From NCBI GenBank assembly GCA_021827705.1, contig JAKAUQ010000031.1:1-49664 (forward strand): DNA of 49,664 bases, given 5' to 3'. The translations under genes and the position numbers were made by a program. This document shows positions 15,504 to 24,977 of the stretch, piece after piece (within the stretch, counting starts at the first letter, position 1; each line of letters opens with the position of its first letter). Origin of the DNA: Actinomycetes bacterium (GTDB lineage: Bacteria; Actinomycetota; Acidimicrobiia; Acidimicrobiales; RAAP-2). The notes below the pieces were generated by a model. That model was not told the origin of the DNA. It was given only the letters and a program-made list of their open reading frames with translations, and made no database searches.

Positions 15504-17873
15504 GTGTCCGAGGCCGACAAGCAGATCTCCAGCAGCACGCCGGTCCTCACCTCGCACGCCAACGTTTCGACCGTCTACCCCGAGACGCTGGGCTACCGCC
15601 TCAAGCGGGTGCTGCTGGGCCGCCCCCTGGTCAGCGAGCAACTGGGCGCCGAGCGGCTCGGACGTGCTGTGGCGCTCGGGGTGCTGTCGCCCGACTGCAT
15701 CTCGTCGTCGGCCTACGGCACCGAGGAGATCCTCGTCCAGATGACCCCCTTCATCGGGCTGGCCGCCTTCAGCCTGGTGGTGCCGGTGATGTTCGTCATC
15801 CTCGGGGTGCTGTTCTTCGTGACGACGTCCTACCTCGACGTGATCAAGTACTACACGACCGCCGGGGGCTCCTACGTGGTGGCGCGCGACAACTTCGGCC
15901 CGCGCGTCGCCCAGGTCGCCGCGGTGGCCCTGCTGATCGACTACATCGTCACGGTCGCCGTCCAGTGCTCGGCGGGCACGGCCGCCCTGACCAGTGCCTT
16001 CCCCTCCCTCACGGCCTACACGGTGCCCATCACGGTGGCGGTCGTCGTCATCCTCATCTTCGGCAACTTGCGCGGCCTGCGCGAGGCCGGCAGCTACTTC
16101 GCCTTCCCCACGTACTTCTACATCGCGATGCTCGGCCTCACGATCGTCGTGGGCTACGTCAAGGAGGCGCTGGGCACGCTGCACCACGTGGCCCAGCCCG
16201 CCGCGCACCTGTTGGTCGACCACCGCCTGGGCGAGCGCGGGTCGGGCCTCCTGATGGGCCTGGCCTTCCTCACCTTGCTGCGGGCCTACGCCAACGGCGG
16301 GTCGTCGCTGACGGGCCTCGAGGCCATCTCCAACGGCGTGGCGTCCTTCCGGCGCCCCGAGTCGCGCCACGCCCGCCAGGTGCTGGTCACCATGGCGACG
16401 GTCCTGGCCTTCTTGCTGCTCGGCACGACCCTGCTGGCGGCCTGGACCCACGCGCTGCCCTACGCCGCCGGCACGCCCACCGTCGTGAGCCAGGAGGTCC
16501 GCGCGGTGTTCGGCGCCTCGGGGGCTGGGCATCTGATGTTCCTGCTGGTGCAGTTCGCGACGCTGCTCATCCTCTACACCGGGGGCAACACCTCCTTCAA
16601 CGGGTTCCCCTTCCTGGCCAACTACGTCGCCACCGACCGGTACCTGCCGCGCCAGCTGACCAAGCGCGGGCACCGCCTGGCCTTCTCCAACGGGATCATC
16701 GTCCTCGGCATCGTGTCCTTGACCCTGATCCTGATCTTCCGGGCCCAGGTCAACGCGCTGATCGCCCTCTACGCCATCGGGGTCTTCACCGGGTTCACGA
16801 TGGCGGGCGCCGGGATGGTCGCCCGCCACCTGCGCGAGCGCCAGGGCCGCTGGCGCTTCGGGGTGGTCGCCAACGCGGCCTCGGCCTCGGTGACCGCCCT
16901 GGTGGTGCTGATCTTCGTGCTGGCCAAGTTCACCGAGGGCGCCTGGATCATCGTCGTGGTGGGCCCCCTCATGTACTGGGCCCTGCTGCGCTTCAACCGC
17001 CAGTACGAGCTCGAGGACCAGGCCTTCGAGACCAGCCGCGCCCGCTCACTCTCCTCGATCCGGATGAACCGAGTCGTGGTGTTCGTCGACCACTACGACC
17101 TGGTCACCGAGCGCGCGCTGCGCTACGTGTCGACGCTCAACGCCTACTCGGTGCGCGCGGTCCACTTCGACATCGACCCCATGGTGACCAGGCGCCTGGA
17201 GCAGGCCTGGGGGGCGGCCAACACGACGTCGGCGCGCATCCCCCTCGAGGTGGTCGAGTGCGAGGACCGGCGCGTGGATCGGGCGGCCCTCGAGCTGGTG
17301 GCCGACGTCGTGCGCGATCCCGACGTCTTTTGCATGGTGATCCTGCCGCGCCGCGGCTACCCCTCGCGCTTCCAGCGGCTGCTGCACGACCGCACGGCCG
17401 ACGCCATCGCCGGCGCGGTCATGCACGTGCCGCGCACGGCGGCCACGATCATCCCGTACCGCATGGCCCCGGCCCGCACCGCCGCCGGGGTCGTTCCCAA
17501 CGAGCCGGTGAGTGAGCAGGTGGTGCGCGGGGGCGTACGCGAGGACGCCCACCTGGAGGCCGACGTGCGCCTGGCCCAGCGCTCCGGCGGTGCCTTCCCC
17601 ATCGGAGCCCTGCGTCAGCGCCAGAACGCGGAGATCGCCGGGCGGGTGCGGGCGATCGCCATCAACCACGAGGGCGGCAGCCACGAGCTGCGCTGCGTGA
17701 TCGCCGACCCGTCGGGCTCGGTGACCCTGGTCTTCCAGGGCCGCAGCGCCGTGCCGGGCATCGAGCGAGGCACGCGGCTCCTGGTCCGCGGGACCGTGAC
17801 CTCGCTGCGCCGCGAGGCGGTGATCCTCAACCCGCAGTACGAGATCGTCGCGGCTCCGCCCGCCGAGGAGTAG
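15504..17873 (+). CDS. KimA-like APC-superfamily potassium permease fused to a C-terminal OB-fold
   Basis: A 789-residue membrane protein. The N-terminus (LKRVLLGRPL, then ALGVLSPDCISSSAYGTEEI) matches the start of KimA, the proton-coupled K+ importer, and about 12 membrane segments follow. A cytosolic UspA-like domain starts near MNRVVVFVDHYD, as in KimA. The last 100 or so residues add an OB-fold (AEIAGRVRAIAINH, VTLVFQGRSAVPGIERGTRL). In many actinobacteria a separate OB-fold protein gene sits near the trkA pair; here it appears fused to the permease. Divergent from two trkA genes. The GTG start is supported by the -10 box 7 bases upstream. Confidence 0.82.
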   Translation: MSEADKQISSSTPVLTSHANVSTVYPETLGYRLKRVLLGRPLVSEQLGAERLGRAVALGVLSPDCISSSAYGTEEILVQMTPFIGLAAFSLVVPVMFVILGVLFFVTTSYLDVIKYYTTAGGSYVVARDNFGPRVAQVAAVALLIDYIVTVAVQCSAGTAALTSAFPSLTAYTVPITVAVVVILIFGNLRGLREAGSYFAFPTYFYIAMLGLTIVVGYVKEALGTLHHVAQPAAHLLVDHRLGERGSGLLMGLAFLTLLRAYANGGSSLTGLEAISNGVASFRRPESRHARQVLVTMATVLAFLLLGTTLLAAWTHALPYAAGTPTVVSQEVRAVFGASGAGHLMFLLVQFATLLILYTGGNTSFNGFPFLANYVATDRYLPRQLTKRGHRLAFSNGIIVLGIVSLTLILIFRAQVNALIALYAIGVFTGFTMAGAGMVARHLRERQGRWRFGVVANAASASVTALVVLIFVLAKFTEGAWIIVVVGPLMYWALLRFNRQYELEDQAFETSRARSLSSIRMNRVVVFVDHYDLVTERALRYVSTLNAYSVRAVHFDIDPMVTRRLEQAWGAANTTSARIPLEVVECEDRRVDRAALELVADVVRDPDVFCMVILPRRGYPSRFQRLLHDRTADAIAGAVMHVPRTAATIIPYRMAPARTAAGVVPNEPVSEQVVRGGVREDAHLEADVRLAQRSGGAFPIGALRQRQNAEIAGRVRAIAINHEGGSHELRCVIADPSGSVTLVFQGRSAVPGIERGTRLLVRGTVTSLRREAVILNPQYEIVAAPPAEE

Positions 17874-17927
17874 GGTCACCCTCCCGAAGGGGTTCCCGAG
17901 GAGCCACGGCGCGGTGATGAGGTAGGG

Positions 17928-20642
17928 ATGGCGCGAGCACTGGTGATTGTCGAGTCTGTGGCCAAGGCCACGCGCATCCAGGCGATGCTCGGCGCCGACT
18001 TCGTCGTCAAGCCCTCGGTGGGCCACATCCGCGACCTGCCCCAGAGCGCCGCCGAGATCCCGGCGGCGGTCAAGTCGGAGCCCTGGGCCCGTCTCGGGAT
18101 CAACCCCGATGACCACTTCAAGCCGGTGTACGTGGTCAGCCGGGATCGCACCAAGGTGGTCTCCGAGCTGCGCGCGGCCCTCAAGGGCGTCGAGGAGGTC
18201 TACCTCGCGACCGACGAGGACCGCGAGGGCGAGGCCATCGCCTGGCACCTCCTCGAGGTCCTGCACCCCAAGGTGCCCGTGCGACGGATGGTGTTCCACG
18301 AGATCACCCCGGAGGCCATCGAGCGCGCCGTGCGCGACACGCGCGACCTGGACAGTCGCCTGGTGGACGCCCAGGAGGGGCGCCGGTTCCTCGACCGGCT
18401 CGTGGGCTACGAGGTGTCCCCCGTGCTGTGGCGAGCCGTCGACAAGGCGCGCTCGGCCGGGCGCGTGCAGTCGGTGGCGACGCGCCTGGTCTGCGAGCGC
18501 GAGCGCGAACGCATGGCCTTCGCCTCGGCCCGCTGGCACGACGTGGTCGTGGGGGCCGCCGTGGACGGCGGCACCTTCGAGGCGCGGGTCGACTCCCTGG
18601 ACGGCCGCTCGCTGGCGACCGCCAAGAGCTTCGACGCGCGCGGCCAGCTCGTCGACGAGTCGGTGGTCACCCTCGAGGGCCCCGGGGCGGCCAGCCTGGC
18701 CACGCGCCTCGTTGGGGCCCGGTGCCAGGTGATCGCGATCGCCGAGACGCCGCGGGTCCAGCGCCCCCAGCCACCCTTCATGACCTCGTCGCTCCAGATC
18801 GAGGCCAGCCGCAAGCTGCGCTTCGATCCCGAGCGCACGATGCGGGCCGCCCAGCGCCTCTACGAGCAGGGATGGATCACCTACATGCGCACCGACTCGA
18901 CGACGCTGTCCAGCGAGGCCCTGGACGCCGCGCGGCGCACGGCGACCGAGCTCTACGGGGCCGAGTACGTGGCCAGCGCGCCGCGCCGCTACGACCGCTC
19001 GGTCAAGAACGCCCAGGAGGCCCACGAGGCCATCCGTCCCGCGGGGGCGACCTTCCGCACCCTCGAGGAGGCCGAGGCCGTCTGGGGGGGGGACGAGCGC
19101 GTCCTCTACGAACTCATCTGGAAGCGCACCCTGGCCTCCCAGATGGTCGACGCCCGCCTGCGCCAGCGCCGGGTGCGCCTGGGGGCCACGCTGAGCGGCC
19201 CCGACCAGAGCGTTGAGATGGTGGCCTCGGGGCTCCAGATCGAGTTCGCGGGGTTCCGGCGGGCCTACGTGGAGGGCGCCGACGACCCGGAGGCCGAGCT
19301 GGCCGACCAGGAGCGCCTGCTGCCGCCGCTGGCCGAGGGAGACCCCGTCGCCATCGTCACCGCCGAGGCGCGTGATCACCAGACCCAGCCGCCAGACCGC
19401 TACTCGGAGGCCACGCTGATCAAGCAGCTCGAGGACCTCGGGATCGGGCGGCCCTCGACCTACGCCTCGATCATGAAGACGATCGACCGCCGGGGCTACG
19501 TGTGGAAGAAGGGCAAGGCCCTGGTGCCCACGTTCCGGGCCTTCGCGGTGGTGAACCTGCTGGAGGCCTACTTCGCGGACCTGGTGGACTACCAGTTCAC
19601 CGCCGCCATGGAGGACGACCTCGACGCCATCGCCGACGGGCACCAGGACCTCGAGCCCTGGCTGCGCCGCTTCTACTTCGGCGACCCCGCCGCCACCAGC
19701 GAGTTCGCCCGCCGGGGTCTGCACCGGGCCACGCGCGAGGCCGGTGACTTCGACTTCGCGGCCATCAACTCCATCGCCTTGGGTGTGGCCCCCGACGGGC
19801 TGCCCGTGTCGGTGCGCTCGGGCCGCTACGGCCCCTACCTGGTCCACGGCGAGGAGCGCGTCTCGATCCCCGAGGCCACCGAGCCCGACACCTTGAGCGT
19901 GGAGCGCGCCCTCGAGCTGCTCGCCGCGCCCGCGGGCGACCGGGTGGTGGGCGTGGACCCCGCCTCGGGCGAGGAGGTCCTGGTCAAGACGGGTCGCTAC
20001 GGCCCCTACGTGCAGCTCGGCGAGCCCAGCGGCAGCAAGCCCCGCACCGCGTCGCTGCTGGCGAGCATGTCGCCCGAGACGCTGAGTCTCGAGCAGGCGC
20101 TGGCCCTGCTGGCGCTGCCGCGCGAGCTGGGCCGCCACCCGGTCGACGGCGAGCCCGTGCTGGTCAACCACGGCCGCTACGGCGCCTACGTGACCTGGGG
20201 GTCCGAGACGCGCTCGCTGGCCGAGGAGGACCAGGTGCTGACAGCGACCCTGGAGGAGGCGCTGGCCCTCCTGGCCCAGCCCAAGGCGCGCGGCCGGCGC
20301 GCGGCCGCCGGGCCCCTGCGCGAGCTGGGAGAGGACCCGGTGACCCACCGGCCCGTCGTGGTGCGCACCGGGCGCTTCGGCCCCTACGTGAGCGATGGGG
20401 AGAGCAACGCGACCCTGCGCCTGGGCGACACGCCCGAGACCATCACGCTGGAGCGCGCCGGGGAGCTGCTGGCCGAGCGGCGCAACTCCGAGCCGCGGGC
20501 CCCGCGAGCCACCCGCCCCCGGGCGGCGGCGCCCCGGCCGGGCACGGCCCAGGTGGTCAAGGCCTCCCGCTCGACCGCGGCGCGCGCCGCCAAGCGCCCG
20601 GGTCGGGCCGCGACGCCGCGACGCCCGCGGAGCGCGAAGTGA
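17928..20642 (+). CDS. topA: DNA topoisomerase I (type IA)
   Basis: A 904-residue enzyme that relaxes negative supercoils. The TOPRIM domain has ATDEDREGEAIAWH with metal ligands D96, D98 and E100, and the nucleophile is Y319 in WITYMRTDST. Instead of C4 zinc ribbons, the C-terminus has four GRYGPYV/GRFGPYV-type modules (about residues 625-840), the actinobacterial arrangement, followed by a Lys/Arg/Ala/Pro-rich tail of about 60 residues that aids DNA binding and processivity in this phylum. The ATG at 17928 follows GAGGTAGGG. Its stop overlaps tmk as GTGA, giving a topA-tmk-holB operon. Confidence 0.96.
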   Translation: MARALVIVESVAKATRIQAMLGADFVVKPSVGHIRDLPQSAAEIPAAVKSEPWARLGINPDDHFKPVYVVSRDRTKVVSELRAALKGVEEVYLATDEDREGEAIAWHLLEVLHPKVPVRRMVFHEITPEAIERAVRDTRDLDSRLVDAQEGRRFLDRLVGYEVSPVLWRAVDKARSAGRVQSVATRLVCERERERMAFASARWHDVVVGAAVDGGTFEARVDSLDGRSLATAKSFDARGQLVDESVVTLEGPGAASLATRLVGARCQVIAIAETPRVQRPQPPFMTSSLQIEASRKLRFDPERTMRAAQRLYEQGWITYMRTDSTTLSSEALDAARRTATELYGAEYVASAPRRYDRSVKNAQEAHEAIRPAGATFRTLEEAEAVWGGDERVLYELIWKRTLASQMVDARLRQRRVRLGATLSGPDQSVEMVASGLQIEFAGFRRAYVEGADDPEAELADQERLLPPLAEGDPVAIVTAEARDHQTQPPDRYSEATLIKQLEDLGIGRPSTYASIMKTIDRRGYVWKKGKALVPTFRAFAVVNLLEAYFADLVDYQFTAAMEDDLDAIADGHQDLEPWLRRFYFGDPAATSEFARRGLHRATREAGDFDFAAINSIALGVAPDGLPVSVRSGRYGPYLVHGEERVSIPEATEPDTLSVERALELLAAPAGDRVVGVDPASGEEVLVKTGRYGPYVQLGEPSGSKPRTASLLASMSPETLSLEQALALLALPRELGRHPVDGEPVLVNHGRYGAYVTWGSETRSLAEEDQVLTATLEEALALLAQPKARGRRAAAGPLRELGEDPVTHRPVVVRTGRFGPYVSDGESNATLRLGDTPETITLERAGELLAERRNSEPRAPRATRPRAAAPRPGTAQVVKASRSTAARAAKRPGRAATPRRPRSAK

Positions 20643-21250
20643 GCCGGGGGCGCTTCCTGGTCTTCGAGGGCATCGACGCCTGCGGCAAGACGACCCAGGC
20701 GCGCCGGGTGGCCACGGCTCTCGGGGCTCGCTTCGCCTTCGAGCCCGGCGACAGCGACCTGGGTGCCGATCTGCGCCGGTGGCTGCTGGACGCGGCCACG
20801 CCCATGGAGCCCGCCACCGAGTCGCTCTTGATGCTCGCGGACCGGTCCCATCACGTGGCCACGGTGATCGAGCCGGCTCTCGCCGCGGGCACCACGGTCG
20901 TGGCCGACCGCTTCGCCGCCTCGACCATCGCCTACCAGGGCTACGGGCGCGGTCTCGACCTGGCCCTGGTCCAGGCGGCCACCGACCTGGCAATCGGCTC
21001 GTGCCGGGCCGACCTCACGGTGCTGCTGGACCTGGCGCCCGACGTGGCCGACGAGCGCCGCCGGCGTGACCGCCAGGACCGCTTCGAGTCGGCGGACCGG
21101 GCCTTCCACCAGCGGGTGCGCGCGGGCTACCGGGCCCTGGCAGCGGCGGACCCCGACCACTGGGTGGTGCTCGACGGGTCCGGGGACCTCGACGCGGTCA
21201 GCGCCGCGGTCGACGGCGTGCTGGCGGCCGGCGGGTGGTGGCGTGCCTGA
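20639..21250 (+). CDS. tmk: thymidylate kinase
   Basis: A 203-residue dTMP kinase. The P-loop is EGIDACGKTTQ (10-20), the DR(F) motif lies in VVADRFAASTIAYQGYGRG, and the LID region is RRRRDRQDRFE. It phosphorylates dTMP to dTDP for DNA synthesis. The GTG start overlaps the topA stop, and its own 3' end overlaps the holB start by 8 bases. Confidence 0.95.
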   Translation: MSRGRFLVFEGIDACGKTTQARRVATALGARFAFEPGDSDLGADLRRWLLDAATPMEPATESLLMLADRSHHVATVIEPALAAGTTVVADRFAASTIAYQGYGRGLDLALVQAATDLAIGSCRADLTVLLDLAPDVADERRRRDRQDRFESADRAFHQRVRAGYRALAAADPDHWVVLDGSGDLDAVSAAVDGVLAAGGWWRA

Positions 21251-22322
21251 CGTCCTGGACCGGCTGGTCGGCCAGGCGAGCGCGGCCGCGCAGGTCCGCC
21301 ATCACGTGCGCCGGCCGGTGCACGCGTACCTGCTCGTCGGGCCACCGGGCGTCGACCTGCACGAGGCGGCCACGGCCATGGCCGCGGCCCTGCAGTGCCC
21401 CGACGCGGGCTGCGGCACGTGTGAGACGTGTCGGCGCGTGCTCGAGGGCGTCGAGCCCGACGTCACCGTGATCGAGCGGGCCGGCACGACCTGGCGCGTC
21501 GACGAGCTGCGCGAGGCCGAGCGGGTGGCCCGTCGGCGCCCCCTGGGCGCGGGGTACCAGATCGTCATCATCGAGGACATCGAGTTGTCGGTCGCCGGCG
21601 GGGCCGCGACGGCGGCCACGCTGCTCAAGTCGCTCGAGGAGCCCCCCGAGCGCACCATCTTCCTGCTCACCGCCCGGGACCTGCTCGCCGAGCTCGAGAC
21701 CATCATCTCGCGCTGCGTCGTGATCCGGTGGCGGGCCCTCAGCCCGGACTCCCTGGTCGGCGCCCTGGAGGCCGAGGGTGCCGACCCGGTGGCCGCCCGG
21801 GCGGCCGCGGCCGCGGCCAACGGCGATCTGCGTCGGGCCCGGATCCTGGTGCGCGACCCGGCGCTGGCCGAGCGTCTGGAGGGCTGGCGGGGGATCCCGG
21901 CGCGCCTGCGCGGCGAGTTGAGTGCGGTGATGGGCCTGGTGGACGAGATCGAGCGGGGCCTGGATGCCGCGATGGCTCCTCTGGTCGCCTGGCAGAGCGC
22001 CGAGACCGAGCGACGACGCGCCGACGAGAAGGCGGTCGGCGCGCGAGCCACGCCGCGCCGCGAGATCGAGGCCGGTCAGCGGCGCGAGCAGCGGCGCTTC
22101 CGGGTCGAGGAGATCGCCTGGGGCCTGCGCGTGCTCGCGGAGGTCTACCGGGACCGCCTCGTCGAGGCGCTCGAGGACCCGGCCGGCTCGCGTGCCTCGG
22201 CGCGCGCCCGCTCCAGCCTGGTGGCGCTCGAGGCGGTCGCCGAGACCCACCGGCGTCTGGCGACCTCGATGGACGAGGTCCTCTTGGTGAGCGACCTGCT
22301 GATCTGCCTGGCCTCGGCCTAG
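21243..22322 (+). CDS. holB: DNA polymerase III delta-prime-like subunit
   Basis: A 359-residue AAA+-like clamp-loader protein. The Walker A position reads VGPPGVDLHEAA, so the Lys-Thr/Ser needed for ATP binding is missing, as expected for a delta-prime (non-ATPase) role. A zinc knuckle is present (CPDAGCGTCETCRR), and LKSLEEPPERTIFLL plus SRCVVIRW are the sensor/SRC-like region. It helps load the sliding clamp. The start is GTG at 21243, inside the end of tmk. The C-terminal third is Arg/Glu-rich and diverged. Confidence 0.85.
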   Translation: MPDVLDRLVGQASAAAQVRHHVRRPVHAYLLVGPPGVDLHEAATAMAAALQCPDAGCGTCETCRRVLEGVEPDVTVIERAGTTWRVDELREAERVARRRPLGAGYQIVIIEDIELSVAGGAATAATLLKSLEEPPERTIFLLTARDLLAELETIISRCVVIRWRALSPDSLVGALEAEGADPVAARAAAAAANGDLRRARILVRDPALAERLEGWRGIPARLRGELSAVMGLVDEIERGLDAAMAPLVAWQSAETERRRADEKAVGARATPRREIEAGQRREQRRFRVEEIAWGLRVLAEVYRDRLVEALEDPAGSRASARARSSLVALEAVAETHRRLATSMDEVLLVSDLLICLASA

Positions 22323-22344
22323 ACCGCTCGCGGGGCCGGTGCGG

Positions 22345-22350
22345 TAGTGT
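22345..22350 (+). promoter_or_regulatory. -10 box of tRNA-Thr
   Basis: TAGTGT ends 9 bases before the mature 5' end at 22360, so transcription would begin close to the tRNA itself. No good -35 is visible. Confidence 0.5.
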
Positions 22351-22359
22351 GTCGAGCGC

Positions 22360-22432
22360 GCCTGGGTAGCTCAGCTGGTAGAGCAGCGCATTCGTAATGC
22401 GCAGGTCAAGGGTTCGAATCCCTTCCCAGGCT
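22360..22432 (+). tRNA. tRNA-Thr (anticodon CGU)
   Basis: The acceptor GCCTGGG pairs with CCCAGGC. The D arm is GCTC/GAGC, the anticodon stem GCGCA/TGCGC encloses loop TTCGTAA (anticodon CGT), and the T arm is AAGGG-TTCGAAT-CCCTT. The discriminator is T; CCA is not encoded. Its last 27 bases overlap the 3' end of murD2 on the other strand. Confidence 0.95.
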
Positions 22433-23719
22433 CCCAGCCTCCCGCGCCGCGCGGGCGAAGTCCGCCGAGCGCTCCTCCCAGTTGCGGTAGCGGTCGAAGC
22501 TGGGCGCGGCGGGCGAGAGCAGTACCACGCCGCCCGCGGGCAGGAAGTCGCGCGACCGGACCACTGCCTGGTCCAGGTCGTCGGCCTCGACGACCATCAC
22601 GTGGGGGGCGCCGTGGCGCACCGCGGCCGCGATACGCGTACCGGCGGGCCCCGTGACGACCACCAGGGTGGGGGCGCCGCGACCCGCGAGGGCGCTGGCC
22701 AGCGGGGCGTAGTCGACGCCGCGATCGAAGCCGCCGGCGATCAGAGCGACGGGCTCGGCGGCAAAGACCGCGAGGGCGGCCACGGCCGGCAGTGGCGCGG
22801 TGGCCAACCCGTCGTCGACGTAACGCAGCCGTCCCCCCGGGCGGTCCTCGGTGGCCACCACGCTCAGGCGCCCGGGCAGGGGCACGAAGTGTGCCGCCCC
22901 CGCGGCCAGCGCGGCGGTGACGTCCGCCCGCGTCCGCCCGAGGAGCGCCGCCACGGCGGCCACGGCGACGCCGACGTTGCCGTCGTTGTGAGCGCCGGCC
23001 AGGTGCAGGGCACCGGCCAGCTCGATCGGGCCGGCCACCTCGACCGCACCGCCCAGCAGGTCGGCGCGGTCGAGCAGCTCGGGCTGGTCGGCGATCACGG
23101 TCACGTGGGGCCCGGCCGCGCGCGTCAGGGAGAGCTTGTCCGCGTGGTACTGGGCGAGCGAGCCGTGCCAGTCGAGGTGATCGGATCCGAGCGACGTGAT
23201 CGCCACCACCGCGGGAGCCCACTCGATCTCGGGGGCTTGGTAGCTGGAGACCTCGACGACCGTGTAGCCCGACCACGCGGTAAGAGCCGGGTCGTAGGGA
23301 GGCTGGCCGATGTTGCCCACGGCGCGCGCGGACTCGCCCAGGCACGCCAGGGCGTGGACGGCCAGGGCGGTGGTGGTCGACTTGCCCTTGGTGCCCGTGA
23401 CGGCGATGACGCGCGACCGGTTGGTCTCCCCGAACCAGAGGTTGAGTGCCGAGGTCACCGGGACCCGCTGGCGCAAGGACGCCACGTCGGCGCGCCGGCG
23501 CGCGATCCCGGGACCCTTCAGCACCACGTCGCAGGCGGCTAGCGCCTCCAGGCCCCCGTCGCCCGTCACCAGCACGCCGACCGCGGGATCGTCGTCGACC
23601 ACCACCACCTCGGCCCCCACGGACCGCAGCCGGGCCTCGGTGGCGTGGCCCTCGCGCCCGTAGCCGAGGACGCCCACGCGGCGCCCGGCCAGGTCAGCGA
23701 AGCCAGTGGGATGGAACAC
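22406..23719 (-). CDS. murD2: UDP-MurNAc-L-alanine--L-glutamate ligase (MurD2)
   Basis: A 437-residue Mur ligase of the MurD type. It shows the Rossmann-like start GRRVGVLGYGREG (12-24), the ATP loop TGTKGKSTTT, the SDHLDWHG block and the C-terminal LLSPAAPSFDRYRNWEER. Ordinary MurD adds D-Glu to UDP-MurNAc-L-Ala. In species with MurL, the partner MurD2 adds L-Glu instead, and the 26-base overlap with murL here makes that the likely reaction. Glutamate isomer is inferred from context. The last codons (GRDSNP) are the antisense of the tRNA-Thr T arm, so the C-terminus is unusual. Last gene of the zur operon. Confidence 0.82.
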   Translation of the reverse strand: MFHPTGFADLAGRRVGVLGYGREGHATEARLRSVGAEVVVVDDDPAVGVLVTGDGGLEALAACDVVLKGPGIARRRADVASLRQRVPVTSALNLWFGETNRSRVIAVTGTKGKSTTTALAVHALACLGESARAVGNIGQPPYDPALTAWSGYTVVEVSSYQAPEIEWAPAVVAITSLGSDHLDWHGSLAQYHADKLSLTRAAGPHVTVIADQPELLDRADLLGGAVEVAGPIELAGALHLAGAHNDGNVGVAVAAVAALLGRTRADVTAALAAGAAHFVPLPGRLSVVATEDRPGGRLRYVDDGLATAPLPAVAALAVFAAEPVALIAGGFDRGVDYAPLASALAGRGAPTLVVVTGPAGTRIAAAVRHGAPHVMVVEADDLDQAVVRSRDFLPAGGVVLLSPAAPSFDRYRNWEERSADFARAAREAGSLGRDSNP

Positions 23720-24977
23720 GGGTCTCTCCAGCGGGCTCGAGGAGGTCGGCGCCGTTATCCGGACCGAGCTCGGCGGCCAGCGCGGCCAGGTGGGTCACGG
23801 ACGCCCAGGTCGGATCGGCCGCCGCGCGCCGCAGGGCCGCCGCGCTCTCGGTGGGGTCGCCCACGCACTCGAAGGGCTTGGGCTCGTCGCCCAGCCCCAC
23901 CAGGGTGCGCAGCTGGTCGAGGCGAGCCGGATCGGCCAGGGGCTCGCTCCCGAAGATCGCGGCCAGGCGGTCGCGGGTCACGAAGGGGGCCAGCACCAGG
24001 TTGACGAACAGGCACTTGTCGCACTGGCCACACCACGTGCTCGCCCGGCGCGCGGGGTCCTGGGCGAAGGCCCGGTTGCAGCTGCGGAAGACGTCGTGGT
24101 AGCGGGTGAGGCGCGCGAAGCGCTCGGCCACCCACAGCTCGGAGCGGTCGCGCAGCAGGCTGGCCACGACCAGGCCGTCGCCCACCGACTCGGCCAGCGC
24201 CGCGGCGAGCAGCTGCTCGGCGGCCCACGACTTGCTCCACTGGTGGTTGACCGGGCGGCCCGCCCGGATCAGGTTGGGGGCCGAGGCCGAGCGCTCGTTG
24301 CTCATCACGACGCCGCCGCGCCCGCTGGCCGCCGCCGCGGTCGCGGCCAGGAGCGAGACCATGGCCGTGACCGGCACGTGGCCGCGCCACAGGCTGGGGT
24401 CGGCGACCAGAGCCGGGTCCAGGCGGCGCGAGGCACGCACGATGGGCCGGCCGGTGACGCGAGCGGTGGCCTCGAGCGCGGCGAAGGGGCCGCTGGCCGG
24501 GCTGACGACGAAGAGCGCTTGGTCGAGATCGGGGGGCAGCTCCTCCAAGGCGACGACGGAGTCGATCCCGCCGCCGAAGGGGACCAGCACCCGGCGGGGG
24601 TCGCCAGCAGCGACAGCGGGCTCCAGGGGCGCGCCGCCCGTGACGGCGAGGTCGGCCAGGTCCAGGTCGTTGCGCACGGCGAACTCGCCTAGCCCGTCGC
24701 GGATGGCCGCCGCCAGCAGGGCGCGGCCCGCCGGGCCGACCGGCGTCTTCGCCAGGTCGACGTGGCGCGCCGCCCCGGCCTTCAGGTACGACAGGCCGGC
24801 CACCAGGTACCACAGCGTGGCCACGGCCGCGGGCGCCGGGGCCCGCAGGTCCCCGGCGCCGGTGACGACGACCTCCTCGACGAAGGCGCGACCGTCCAGG
24901 TCGTAGTGGGCGCGCAGGACCTCGGCCTCGACCTCCAGGCCGCGGTACGCGAAGACCTCGGCGCGCGGGCGGCTCAC
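23694..24977 (-). CDS. murL: UDP-MurNAc-L-alanyl-L-glutamate epimerase (MurL)
   Basis: A 427-residue MurL-family protein. It contains a PP-loop-like FGGGIDSVVAL motif, the STWCGQCDKCLF cysteine cluster and the MSNERSASAPNL and VNHQWSKSW blocks. MurL uses ATP, releasing AMP and PPi, to invert the terminal L-Glu of UDP-MurNAc-L-Ala-L-Glu to D-Glu, replacing glutamate racemase in peptidoglycan synthesis; it was described in Xanthomonas. Adjacent murD2 supports the call. The GTG at 24977 overlaps the pgeF stop as GTGA. Being in a zur operon is unexpected. The family assignment is from remembered motifs, not from an alignment. Confidence 0.82.
   Translation of the reverse strand: MSRPRAEVFAYRGLEVEAEVLRAHYDLDGRAFVEEVVVTGAGDLRAPAPAAVATLWYLVAGLSYLKAGAARHVDLAKTPVGPAGRALLAAAIRDGLGEFAVRNDLDLADLAVTGGAPLEPAVAAGDPRRVLVPFGGGIDSVVALEELPPDLDQALFVVSPASGPFAALEATARVTGRPIVRASRRLDPALVADPSLWRGHVPVTAMVSLLAATAAAASGRGGVVMSNERSASAPNLIRAGRPVNHQWSKSWAAEQLLAAALAESVGDGLVVASLLRDRSELWVAERFARLTRYHDVFRSCNRAFAQDPARRASTWCGQCDKCLFVNLVLAPFVTRDRLAAIFGSEPLADPARLDQLRTLVGLGDEPKPFECVGDPTESAAALRRAAADPTWASVTHLAALAAELGPDNGADLLEPAGETRVPSHWLR

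Noticed and set aside
17046-20993. 1315-codon open frame on the minus strand
   Set aside because: It is antisense to the KimA-like gene, topA and the start of tmk, with His/Gly/Asp/Leu-rich composition typical of the complement of GC-rich coding DNA. No domains or start site.
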